From assembly GCA_035645095.1 (NCBI GenBank), contig DASQNG010000188.1, positions 1-9,036 of the forward strand: a DNA stretch of 9,036 bases, given 5' to 3'. The notes below the pieces were generated by a model. That model did not search any database, had not been told where the DNA came from, and saw only the letters and a list, made by a program, of their open reading frames with translations. Positions 1 to 5,898 of this stretch are shown in pieces (position 1 is the stretch's first letter; each line of letters starts with the position of its first letter). A program made the translations under genes and the position numbers. The stretch comes from Gaiellasilicea sp035645095. GTDB lineage: Bacteria; Actinomycetota; Thermoleophilia; Gaiellales; Gaiellaceae.

Positions 1-159
1 CTCGAGCCGGTGGCTCTTCGGTCGGCGCTCCCCGTCGACGAGGACCGCGCCCCCGGCGATCAGCCGCTCCGCGAGCGAGCGCGACCCGACCTCCTCCCGC
101 GCGGCGACAGCCCGGTCGAGACGCTCGGCCTCAGGCGCGCGAAATCGGAGAGTCGCCAA
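1..159 (-). CDS. rluD: RluD-family 23S rRNA pseudouridine synthase, N-terminal fragment cut by the window edge
   Basis: Only the first 53 codons or so are in the window. The translation contains EAERLDRAVAAR, then SLAERLIAGGAVLVDGERR, which reads as the N-terminal S4-like RNA-binding segment of RluA/RluD-type synthases; the catalytic domain lies beyond position 1. The family isomerises specific uridines of 23S rRNA to pseudouridine. The only start I find in this frame is TTG at 159-157, giving a 29 bp overlap with the end of lspA; no clear Shine-Dalgarno is visible, so the start is tentative. Context supports the call, because lspA followed directly by an rluD-type gene (ylyB in Bacillus) is a widespread pair. 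It could be another RluA-family member, since the fragment is too short to name the target uridines. Confidence 0.78.
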   Translation of the reverse strand, partial: MATLRFRAPEAERLDRAVAAREEVGSRSLAERLIAGGAVLVDGERRPKSHRLE

Positions 160-691
160 CCGGCAAGGGGCGCTTCGGCGCGCGGTCGGCCGCGCCGAGC
201 GCGAGGAAGAGGATCGCCACGCCGATCACGATGAACGTGTCCGCGAGGTTGAACGCGGGCCAGTAGCGGATGTCCAGAAAATCGGTCACGTACCCGAGTC
301 GCACGCGGTCGAGCAGGTTCGCCGTGCTCCCGCCGAGGACGAACCCGAGCGCGACCGGCAGCACCGGGTGCCGCTGCGCCGAGCGGGCGAAGAAGACCAC
401 CATCCACAGGACGGCGAGCGCCGTCAGCGCGATCACGATCGACGTCGCGTCCGAGAAGAGCCCGAACGCGATCCCGGAGTTCCGCACGTGGTGGATCGAG
501 AGCGGACCAAGGACGCTCACCTCGTCGCCGAGCGCGAGCGCGCTCGAGACGACCTGCTTCGTCAGCTGGTCCGCCGCGAACGCCGCTCCGGCGATCGCGA
601 GGAGCCCGATCCAGTGCCGTCCATCCGCGCCCAGCGGCCGCTCGGCCGCCGAGATCGGCCGCAGCGCGTTCGTCGACGACCCGACCCTCAC
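131..691 (-). CDS. lspA: Lipoprotein signal peptidase (signal peptidase II)
   Basis: An integral-membrane aspartyl protease of 186 residues that cleaves the signal peptide from diacylglyceryl-modified prolipoproteins. Visible hallmarks are D41-Q-x-x-K45 in the first membrane helix (about 27-45), NSGIAFG at 71-77, a hydrophobic helix at about 85-101, NLLDR at 125-129, and FNLADT at 147-152 followed by a last helix at about 153-167. D128 and D151 match the catalytic aspartate pair by motif position. The start chosen is GTG at 691, the only good start codon before the first helix; it leaves a polar N-terminal tail of about 25 residues and has no strong ribosome site. The frame stays open far upstream but that part is not protein-like. 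It lies 38 bp after the zinc-finger gene and overlaps the rluD-type start, matching the common traR-lspA-rluD order. Confidence 0.94.
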   Translation of the reverse strand: MRVGSSTNALRPISAAERPLGADGRHWIGLLAIAGAAFAADQLTKQVVSSALALGDEVSVLGPLSIHHVRNSGIAFGLFSDATSIVIALTALAVLWMVVFFARSAQRHPVLPVALGFVLGGSTANLLDRVRLGYVTDFLDIRYWPAFNLADTFIVIGVAILFLALGAADRAPKRPLPVGDSPISRA

Positions 692-722
692 ATCGAGCGG
701 TCGCGGCTGCTCGCGCTGGGCC

Positions 723-739
723 GGCTCGCTCAACGAGCC
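723..739. repeat. 6-bp perfect inverted repeat spanning the traR stop codon
   Basis: GGCTCG at 723-728 and CGAGCC at 734-739 are exact reverse complements separated by 5 nt. In the minus-strand transcript this hairpin includes the stop codon of the TraR/DksA-like gene (732-730) and lies about 32 nt before the lspA start. No T-run follows, so it is not an intrinsic terminator. It may be chance in GC-rich DNA or an mRNA-processing or coupling element. Confidence 0.35.
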
Positions 740-1095
740 TGCTTGCGCGCGTCGTCGATGCAGAGCGTCGCCCACGGCACCGCCTCGAGCCGCTCCTCGC
801 CGATCGGGTTCCCGCACGTGGCGCAGGAGCCGTAGGTGCCGTCGTCGATGCGGCCGAGCGCGTCCTCCACCTCGCGCAACCGACGCGCCGCGCCCTCCTC
901 GAGACCCTCGTCGAGTTCCCGCTCGAACGTCTCCGAGGCCGTGTCGGCCATGTGGTTGTCGGCGCTCGACGACACGAGCTCGCCGGTCTCGCCGGTGAGG
1001 TCGCTCGTGCCGATGTCGTGGTGCTCGATCTGCGACTGCAGTTGCTCCCGCTCCTTCAGGAGCGCAGCGCGAAAGCGGTCCGTGTCGATGCTCAT
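730..1095 (-). CDS. TraR/DksA-family C4-type zinc-finger protein with CCCD finger
   Basis: A 121-residue protein with a charged, helical N-terminal half (about 5-85, probable coiled coil) and a C-terminal zinc-finger motif YGSCATCGNPIGEERL at 88-103 ending in WATLCIDD at 108-115. This is the TraR/DksA architecture; relatives bind the secondary channel of RNA polymerase and, in some species, act with ppGpp. Three ligands are Cys (C91, C94, C112), but the fourth expected Cys is D115. An acidic DxxDxA coiled-coil tip like that of Proteobacterial DksA is not obvious, so DksA activity cannot be assumed. The ATG start at 1095 has a strong AGGAGG-type site about 10 nt upstream and overlaps the yggU stop as ATGA, implying translational coupling. 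Position before lspA-rluD matches ylyA of Bacillus and the DksA-like gene of Streptomyces. Confidence 0.9.
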   Translation of the reverse strand: MSIDTDRFRAALLKEREQLQSQIEHHDIGTSDLTGETGELVSSSADNHMADTASETFERELDEGLEEGAARRLREVEDALGRIDDGTYGSCATCGNPIGEERLEAVPWATLCIDDARKQAR

Positions 1096-1391
1096 GCCCG
1101 TGCATCCTCCTCTCCGCCTGCCGAGGCGAGGCGTCGGTCGATCTCGTCCGGCGCGATCCCGGCCAGCTCGACGATCTTGTCGCGCGAAGCGGCGCCCGAA
1201 ACGAGGGTGACGCTCGCACGTGGGACGCGCAGCGCGGTGGCGAGGAGCTCGAGGACGGCGCTATTCGCGCGGCCCCGCTCCGGCGGCGCCGCGACGCGCA
1301 CCTTCCACCCGTCGCCGTGGCGCCCCACGACGGCCGCACGGGTCGCACCGCGGGCGACGCGCAGGCGGAGCCGTGTCGTCTCGCCGGCCAC
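1092..1391 (-). CDS. YggU/DUF167 family protein
   Basis: A 99-residue protein of the small DUF167 (YggU) family, whose biochemical role is not established. The family signature is clear: an N-terminal strand LRLRVARGATR (8-18), GDGWKVRVAAPPERGRANSA (26-45, the diagnostic APPxxGxAN element), a helix with LLATALRVP, and VSGAASRDKIVEL near 64-76. The start is GTG at 1391, 15 bp after the divIVA stop with only a weak ribosome site; the stop overlaps the next gene by 4 bp. The gene is often found next to yggT in other bacteria, so its presence in this division cluster is expected, though here it takes the place between divIVA and the zinc-finger gene where ileS lies in Bacillus and Streptomyces. 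Confidence 0.91.
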   Translation of the reverse strand: MAGETTRLRLRVARGATRAAVVGRHGDGWKVRVAAPPERGRANSAVLELLATALRVPRASVTLVSGAASRDKIVELAGIAPDEIDRRLASAGGEEDARA

Positions 1392-1406
1392 GAGCCCAGG
1401 ATAAAG

Positions 1407-1874
1407 CTACGAGATGAGGCGACGGATCTCGCCGGTCGGTTCGCCGACCGAGGCGCGCCGGTCGATACCCGCCTCCTCGACCGTGTCGAACGCCGAGCGG
1501 AGGAGCCCCTTGATGCGGTGGATCTCACCTTCCAGCCGCTCGCGCTCGGCCACGGCCCGCCGCTTGACCGCCCGGGCCTCTCCGTGCGCCTCCGCGACGA
1601 TGTTCGCCGCCTCGCGGCGCGCCTGGTCGCGCATCTCGGCCGCCGACCGCTCAGCGGTGACGAGCGTCGTGCGGAGCAGCTCCTCGAGCTCCCGGTGGCG
1701 CCTGAGGTCGTTCTCGAGGGCCTCCACCTTGTCGGCGAGGTCTGCCCGCTCGCGCCAGACGTCCTCGAAGCTCGCGCCGATCTCCACGAGGAGCGCGTCG
1801 ACGGCGGCACGGCGGTAGCCGCGGAGGCCCTTGCGCAGCCGGATGTGCCTGATCTCGACGGGTGTGAGTGCCAC
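1407..1874 (-). CDS. divIVA: DivIVA-domain protein (polar/septal coiled-coil scaffold)
   Basis: A 155-residue DivIVA-type protein. The N-terminus MALTPVEIRHIRLRKGLRGY (1-20) followed by VDALL matches the lipid-binding DivIVA domain, which in the family includes a crossed-loop membrane contact and then a parallel coiled coil. Residues from about 30 to 115 are rich in E, R, A and L in heptad-like spacing, consistent with a long coiled coil, and a short tail follows. Family members recognise negatively curved membrane at poles and septa and recruit cell-wall or chromosome-segregation partners (Wag31 in mycobacteria). At 155 residues it is shorter than most Actinomycetota DivIVA/Wag31 proteins. 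The GTG start at 1874 is well supported: a GGAAGGAG ribosome site immediately follows the yggT stop with a 5-nt spacer. Confidence 0.93.
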   Translation of the reverse strand: MALTPVEIRHIRLRKGLRGYRRAAVDALLVEIGASFEDVWRERADLADKVEALENDLRRHRELEELLRTTLVTAERSAAEMRDQARREAANIVAEAHGEARAVKRRAVAERERLEGEIHRIKGLLRSAFDTVEEAGIDRRASVGEPTGEIRRLIS

Positions 1875-1879
1875 GACGA

Positions 1880-1887
1880 CTCCTTCC
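1880..1887 (-). promoter_or_regulatory. Strong Shine-Dalgarno site fixing the divIVA GTG start
   Basis: On the minus strand the bases GGAAGGAG sit directly after the yggT TAG stop (1890-1888) and 5 nt before the divIVA GTG. Few genes in this run have a site this good, so divIVA may be translated well independently of its upstream neighbours. Confidence 0.7.
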
Positions 1888-2223
1888 CTAGAGCACGTTC
1901 CGGATCAGCGAGTCCAGGAGCGCCCGAAGAACGACGAGCGAGATGATCGCGAGCATCGGCGAGAGGTCGAGCGGCCCGAGCGGCGGCACGAAGCGCCGGA
2001 AGAGCCGAAGGTACGGGTCGCAGACGTCGTACAGGAACCGCTGTACGCGGTTCAGCCACGGGCGGTACGGGAGCCGGATCCAGGACGTGATGACGTACGC
2101 GAAGAGCAGCAGGATGTAGACGGTGAGGAAGGTGCCCACGAACTGCGCGACGGAGTCGCCGAGGTCGGCGACCAGGCCGTGTGCGAGCACCGGCGAGGCG
2201 GCGATTGCGTCGCCCATCCCCAT
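1888..2223 (-). CDS. YggT family (YlmG/SepG-like) membrane protein
   Basis: A 111-residue protein with two membrane segments, about 29-49 and 87-107, separated by a loop containing DPYLRLFRRFVPPLGPLDLSP (69-89 region). The loop motif with RR-x-x-P-P-x-G and D-x-SP before the second helix is the YggT family signature. In Streptomyces the homologue SepG (YlmG) helps localise SsgB at division sites, and plant relatives affect nucleoid and thylakoid organisation; the exact role here is inferred from family and context. The ATG at 2223 gives an N-terminal extension of about 25 residues before the first helix; ATG at 2217 and GTG at 2190 are alternatives, and none has a well-placed ribosome site. 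It lies between sepF and divIVA as in most Gram-positives. Confidence 0.92.
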   Translation of the reverse strand: MGMGDAIAASPVLAHGLVADLGDSVAQFVGTFLTVYILLLFAYVITSWIRLPYRPWLNRVQRFLYDVCDPYLRLFRRFVPPLGPLDLSPMLAIISLVVLRALLDSLIRNVL

Positions 2224-2249
2224 GTGGTTCGCGCCGACGGCCGGCTTTC

Positions 2250-2792
2250 CTACGCCTGGTTGAAGAAGCCGCCGCGCTCGAGCATCCGCGCCCGCTCCTC
2301 GGCGGAGACCTCCACGTTCCGCGGCGTGAGTAGGAAGACCTTGTCCGCGACCCGCTGCATGCCGCCGTCGAGGGCGTACGTGAGCCCGCTCGCGAAGTCG
2401 ATCAGGCGCTTGGAGAGCTCCTGGTCGGCGCTCTGCAGGTTGAGGATCACGGGAACGCCGTCCTTGAAGCGGTCGGCGATCTGCTGCGCGTCGTTGAAGC
2501 TGCGCGGCAGGATGAGATGCACCTTCACCGACGCGGGGTTCGGCACCGACTCGACGCCGCGGAGCCGCGGCGGTCGCATCACGGCGGTGGCTCCGGCAGC
2601 CGGCTCGGGGTCGCTCCAGTCGTCGAGGTCGCGGCCGCGGCGCGGCTGCAGGCGGCGCACGTTCGCACGCTCACGCGCTGCGTAGGTGCGCTCGATCTCG
2701 TCGCTCGTGAGGTAGCCGTCCTCGTCCCAGTCCTCGTCCTCGGCGATGCCGAAGTAGACGAGCGTGCGGTTCCACATGTCCGAGAAGCCCAC
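2250..2792 (-). CDS. sepF: Cell division protein SepF
   Basis: A 180-residue SepF. An N-terminal amphipathic segment (1-16, GFSDMWNRTLVYFGI) fits the membrane-targeting helix, followed by an acidic linker (18-32, EDEDWDEDGY region) and a disordered Arg/Pro-rich stretch to about 87. The C-terminal SepF domain spans about 88-165 with VKVHLILPRSFNDAQQIADR, then VPVILNLQ and RLIDFASGLTYALDGG, all strongly conserved. SepF anchors FtsZ filaments to the membrane and polymerises at the septum; in Actinomycetota, which lack FtsA, it is usually the essential FtsZ anchor. The GTG at 2792 is chosen because it keeps the amphipathic helix intact; ATG at 2777 would cut it. It sits 14 bp after yggS without a clear ribosome site, suggesting coupling. 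Confidence 0.95.
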   Translation of the reverse strand: MGFSDMWNRTLVYFGIAEDEDWDEDGYLTSDEIERTYAARERANVRRLQPRRGRDLDDWSDPEPAAGATAVMRPPRLRGVESVPNPASVKVHLILPRSFNDAQQIADRFKDGVPVILNLQSADQELSKRLIDFASGLTYALDGGMQRVADKVFLLTPRNVEVSAEERARMLERGGFFNQA

Positions 2793-2806
2793 TGTGGTGC
2801 GGGATC

Positions 2807-3400
2807 TTACCCCCGCAGCAGGACCGCGCCCAGGCGGACGAGGGTGGCGCCCTCCTCCGCTGCGACACGGTAGTCCTGGGTCGTCCCCATCGAGAGCTCG
2901 GTCAGCCCGTGCGCCGCGGCGAGCTCGCGCAGTCGCCGGAAGTAGGGCCGCGAGGCCTCCGGGTCGTCCGTCGCCGGCGGCATCGTCATCAGCCCGCGCG
3001 CGGCCGGATGGAGTTCGAGGAACTCGGCCAGCCGCGCCGGCGGCACGCCCGACTTCGAGGCCTCGCCCGAGAGGTTGACCTCCACGAGCGCCGGCACCTC
3101 CAGGCGCCGCGCGGCCGACTCGGAGCCGAGCGAGTGGACGAGCTCGCAGATCCGGTTCACGACCTTCACCTTGTTCGACTGGAGGTGCCCGATGAAGTGC
3201 CAGCGGAACGCGTCGCCGTACTCGGCGTGCTTGCGCTCCAGGTCCTGCGCCCGGTTCTCTCCAACCACCTCGACGCCCGCCTCGGCGAGCACCGCCAGCT
3301 CCTCGAGCGGCACGTACTTGGTGGCAGCGACGATCGTGACGTCGGGGCCGACCTCCGTCCGGATGCGCGCGAGCGCGCTCCGCACAGCCTCAGGCGACAC
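2807..3400 (-). CDS. YggS/PLPBP family pyridoxal-phosphate homeostasis protein
   Basis: A single-domain alanine-racemase-fold PLP-binding protein of 197 residues that buffers cellular PLP rather than catalysing a known reaction. Key motifs are VAATKYV at 24-30 with the PLP lysine K28, VVGENRAQDL, WHFIGHLQSNKVK, VEVNLSGEASKSG, LMTMPP and LSMGTTQDY with the phosphate-binding Ser/Gly-Thr region near the C-terminus. It is shorter than the usual 220-230 residues: the N-terminal helix is trimmed, and the segment between HSLGSESAARRLE and VPALVEVN lacks about 10-15 residues found in typical members. The GTG start at 3400 overlaps pgeF by 11 bp; a G-rich site lies about 10 nt upstream, and GTG at 3385 is an alternative. 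Order pgeF-yggS-sepF equals ylmD-ylmE-sepF of Bacillus. Confidence 0.93.
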   Translation of the reverse strand: MSPEAVRSALARIRTEVGPDVTIVAATKYVPLEELAVLAEAGVEVVGENRAQDLERKHAEYGDAFRWHFIGHLQSNKVKVVNRICELVHSLGSESAARRLEVPALVEVNLSGEASKSGVPPARLAEFLELHPAARGLMTMPPATDDPEASRPYFRRLRELAAAHGLTELSMGTTQDYRVAAEEGATLVRLGAVLLRG

Positions 3401-4091
3401 GGGCGACCACCCCCTGCACCCCGCGCGGCAGGCCGGTGCGTCGATGCGAGAAGAAGAGCTCCTCGTTGCACGAGGTGCAGAGGTCGATCCGATCGACGGA
3501 GCCGACGCCGGCGCGTCGCAGCGCCTGCTCCGCGGCGGCGGCGAGGTCGAGGGTGCAGCCGTCCACGACGCCGTCGCCGAACGTTGCGGCGAACTGCTCG
3601 GCCACCTCCGGGCCGACCTCGTAACAGCACGGCCCGATCGCAGGTCCCACGCATCCGGCCGCGGCGCCCCCGAGCGCACGGATGCCGGCGTCGACGACGC
3701 CCGCGAGCAGGCCGCGCCAGCCCGCGTGGACGACCGCCACGGCCGGCGCGCTGGCGACGGGGTCGCGCACGAGGGCGATCGGCAAGCAGTCGGCGGCGAA
3801 GGCGAGGAGCGGCAGCCCCGGCTCGTCCGTCCAGAGCCCGTCGCCGGGCCTGCCACGGCGCGCGGGGTCGGCACGGTGGACGTCGACCGAGTGCACCTGG
3901 CGGTTGAGCGCGAGCCGCTCCACGTCGGAGCCGATCTCGGCGCACAGGCGACGCCGGTTCTCGTCGACGCGCTCGACCAGGTCGCCTGTGAGGCGGCCGA
4001 GATTGAGAGACGCATAGGGGCCCTCGCTGACACCGCCCACTCTCGTCGAGAAGACGACCTCGTACGGCCCCGGCGCCTCCCAGCGGATCAC
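3390..4091 (-). CDS. pgeF: PgeF/YlmD (YfiH, multicopper-oxidase-fold 'laccase domain') protein
   Basis: A 233-residue member of the YfiH/DUF152 family. The metal-binding triad is visible: H67 in NRQVHSVDV, C102 in AADCLPI and H122 in VVHAGWRGLL. Further hallmarks are FSTRVGGVSEGPY near the N-terminus, GPAIGPCCYEVG in the middle, and a C-terminal CTSCNEELFFSHRR segment. In E. coli the protein (PgeF) prevents serine misincorporation into the peptidoglycan stem peptide; relatives, including human LACC1, have purine nucleoside phosphorylase or adenosine deaminase activity, so older names such as polyphenol oxidase are misleading. The start is GTG at 4091, 9 bp after the cca stop. Its usual upstream neighbour in Actinomycetota is ftsZ, which is absent here. 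Confidence 0.94.
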   Translation of the reverse strand: MIRWEAPGPYEVVFSTRVGGVSEGPYASLNLGRLTGDLVERVDENRRRLCAEIGSDVERLALNRQVHSVDVHRADPARRGRPGDGLWTDEPGLPLLAFAADCLPIALVRDPVASAPAVAVVHAGWRGLLAGVVDAGIRALGGAAAGCVGPAIGPCCYEVGPEVAEQFAATFGDGVVDGCTLDLAAAAEQALRRAGVGSVDRIDLCTSCNEELFFSHRRTGLPRGVQGVVARVA

Positions 4092-4100
4092 GCGTCCAGG

Positions 4101-5471
4101 CTACGCGCCGACGAGCTCGCGCGCGGCGCGCTCGAGCAGCCAGTCCCGCTCGTTCCGCGCCGGCTCCTCGACCACCTCGTGGAGCAGCAGCCCGAGCACG
4201 CGCCCGAGCTCCCGGCCCTCCCGAAAGCCGAGCGCGAGCAGGTCCGAGCCGTCGACCGCGAGCTGCGCGAGCTCGTGCGGATGCCGGCGCTCCTCCGCGA
4301 CGAGCTGCCGGAGGCGCGCGATTCCGGCCAAGGTCTCGGCCCGCGGCCGCTTCGCCGAGAGGTCGGCGGCCTTGTGCTCGAGCAGGTCGAGCGCCAGCTC
4401 CTCGCCGTGCCGCGCGAGAAAGCGCCGCGCGTCGACCGCGCGCGGCTCGTCCGGCTCCGCGAACGCGTGCTCGTGCACGATCCGGCCGACGTATGCCTGG
4501 AGCCGCGACGGGTAGCGGAGGCGCCGGAGCGCGCGCCGCGCGAGCGCCGCGCCGAGCGCCGCGTGATCGACCCCGGTGCGATCCGCTTCCGGCTTCCCGA
4601 GGTCGTGCAGGAGCGCGGCGAGGCGGACGGTCAGCCGAGCGCCGGCGTCGGCGGTTCCCTGCACGGCCTCGAACAGGTGCTCGTCGAGCGTGAGGTGCTG
4701 GCGCCGGCCGCGCTGCTCGTAGCCGACCGCCGGCTCGAACTCGGGCAGCACGTGCACCAGGACGCCAGTGTCCCGCGCGAGCCGGAGCGCGCGGGCCGGC
4801 TGGGCACCGAGGAGCAGCTTGGAGAGCTCCCCCATCCCGTCCGCCTGCAGGCCGCCGCCGATCCGCTCGGGGGAGACGAGCCGGATCGCGCCGGCTTCGT
4901 CGCGCATCTGCCGCAGCGTGTCCTCCTCGGGCTCGAGCCCGAGCGTCGAGACGAGTCGCAACCCGCGAACGAGGCGGAGCGGGTCTTCCGCGAAGCTCGT
5001 GGGCGAGACTGCACGCAGCACCCGGTTCCGGAGGTCGCGCTCGCCCTCGAGCGGGTCGACGAGCGCGCCGTCCGTCAGCCGTCGCGCGATCGCGTTCACG
5101 GTGAAGTCGCGGCGCTTCAGGTCCTCCTCGACCGAGATCGACGCATCGGCGACGATCGCGAAGTCGTGCCGGCCGGGGCCGGTGCTGACCTCCCGCCGCG
5201 GAGGGGCGAACTCGAGTCCGGCAGGCGCGAGCCGCCGTACCGCCTCGTCGCGCGGCGTGAAGCGGACGCCGACGAGGCGGTCGGCGACCACGAGGTCCTC
5301 CACCCAGCCGTGCGGCGCGAGCAGGTCGCGGAGCGTCTCCGTGTCGACGCCGGGGACGAGGAAGTCCGCGTCCTTCGACTCGAGCTCGAGCAGCTCGTCG
5401 CGCACAGCCCCGCCGACGAGATACGCGTCGAGGTCGAGCGAGCGGACGTAGTCCTCGATCTGCGTGCGCAT
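4101..5471 (-). CDS. CCA tRNA nucleotidyltransferase/poly(A) polymerase family protein with HD domain
   Basis: A 456-residue class II nucleotidyltransferase of the type that adds or repairs the tRNA 3' CCA end. Visible motifs are LVGGAVRDELL at 18-28, the metal-binding DAD at 34-36 after K33, the flexible-loop region REVSTGPGRHDF (93-104), RRDFTVNAIA at 120-129 (base/ribose recognition) and EDPLRLVRGLRL at 162-173. An HD domain follows, with H265 and the doublet H289-D290 in LLHDLGKP; in some relatives this domain has phosphohydrolase activity. The head domain fits CCA-adding enzymes, but pure poly(A) polymerase or A-adding specificity cannot be excluded from sequence. The start is ATG at 5471; a perfect hairpin sits immediately upstream (5472-5488) and no ribosome site is obvious. 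It lies 25 bp after ridA and 9 bp before pgeF, an uncommon position. Confidence 0.9.
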   Translation of the reverse strand: MRTQIEDYVRSLDLDAYLVGGAVRDELLELESKDADFLVPGVDTETLRDLLAPHGWVEDLVVADRLVGVRFTPRDEAVRRLAPAGLEFAPPRREVSTGPGRHDFAIVADASISVEEDLKRRDFTVNAIARRLTDGALVDPLEGERDLRNRVLRAVSPTSFAEDPLRLVRGLRLVSTLGLEPEEDTLRQMRDEAGAIRLVSPERIGGGLQADGMGELSKLLLGAQPARALRLARDTGVLVHVLPEFEPAVGYEQRGRRQHLTLDEHLFEAVQGTADAGARLTVRLAALLHDLGKPEADRTGVDHAALGAALARRALRRLRYPSRLQAYVGRIVHEHAFAEPDEPRAVDARRFLARHGEELALDLLEHKAADLSAKRPRAETLAGIARLRQLVAEERRHPHELAQLAVDGSDLLALGFREGRELGRVLGLLLHEVVEEPARNERDWLLERAARELVGA

Positions 5472-5488
5472 GCGGCCATTCTGGCCGC
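5472..5488. repeat. 7-bp perfect inverted repeat directly abutting the cca-like start codon
   Basis: GCGGCCA at 5472-5478 and TGGCCGC at 5482-5488 are exact reverse complements with a 3-nt loop. In the minus-strand mRNA the stem ends on the base just before the ATG at 5471 and fills most of the 25-nt ridA-cca spacer, where a ribosome site would be expected. It could lower initiation at this gene or be an RNA-processing site. There is no T-run, so it is not a terminator. Confidence 0.45.
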
Positions 5489-5496
5489 GGCCGCCG

Positions 5497-5886
5497 CTAC
5501 AGGTGGGCGATCGCCTCGATCTCGACCAGCGCGCCGGAGGGGAGCGCGCTGACCTCGACCGTCGAGCGGGCCGGCGGGCTTTCCCCCACGTGCTTCGCAT
5601 AGACCTCGTTCATCGGCGCGAAGTCGCCAAGGTCGGTGAGGAACACCGTCGTCTTCACGAGCCTGTCGAGACCCGAGCCCGCCTCCTCCAGGATGGCGGC
5701 GAGGTTCGTGAGCACCTGCTCGGTCTGCTCGGCGATCCCGCTTCCGACCATCGTCGACTCCCCTGGCCGCAGCCCGAGCTGCCCTGCGACGAACACGAGG
5801 TCACCGGTGCGGACTGCCTGGTTGTACGGCGCGCCCTGGAACGGCGCGGGTGCGCGCTCCGTGCGCACAATGCTCTTCTCTGCCAT
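5497..5886 (-). CDS. RidA family (YjgF/YER057c/UK114) reactive enamine/imine deaminase
   Basis: A 129-residue chorismate-mutase-like-fold protein. Family motifs are NQAVRTGDLVFVAGQLGL (22-39), QTEQVLTNLAAILEEAG (54-70), DLVK-type KTTVFLTDLGDFAPMNEVY (78-96) and PPARSTVEV (104-112), and IEAIA (123-127). R107 corresponds to the conserved arginine that binds the substrate carboxylate, and E124 to the conserved glutamate of active RidA proteins, so it is probably a working deaminase that hydrolyses 2-aminoacrylate and similar enamines released by PLP enzymes. The ATG at 5886 has a strong GGAGGAG ribosome site 4 nt upstream. It follows the HisB-like gene by 12 bp. A role in clearing intermediates that damage PLP enzymes would fit the presence of yggS further down, though this link is inference. 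Confidence 0.92.
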   Translation of the reverse strand: MAEKSIVRTERAPAPFQGAPYNQAVRTGDLVFVAGQLGLRPGESTMVGSGIAEQTEQVLTNLAAILEEAGSGLDRLVKTTVFLTDLGDFAPMNEVYAKHVGESPPARSTVEVSALPSGALVEIEAIAHL

Positions 5887-5898
5887 CGGTCTCCTCCG

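Noticed and set aside
692..2059. Extension of the lspA frame far upstream, to 2059
   Set aside because: The extra sequence overlaps traR, yggU and divIVA in another frame and is Arg/Ser-rich shadow protein; LspA homology starts after the GTG at 691.
2810..4033. One 408-residue minus-strand frame joining a pgeF-shadow to YggS
   Set aside because: The N-terminal half is Ser/Arg-rich shadow of pgeF; only from the GTG at 3400 does the sequence match YggS. It is not a fusion protein.
3075..5552. 825-codon plus-strand open frame
   Set aside because: Antisense shadow of yggS, pgeF and cca with no recognisable domain; all three minus-strand genes have intact catalytic motifs.
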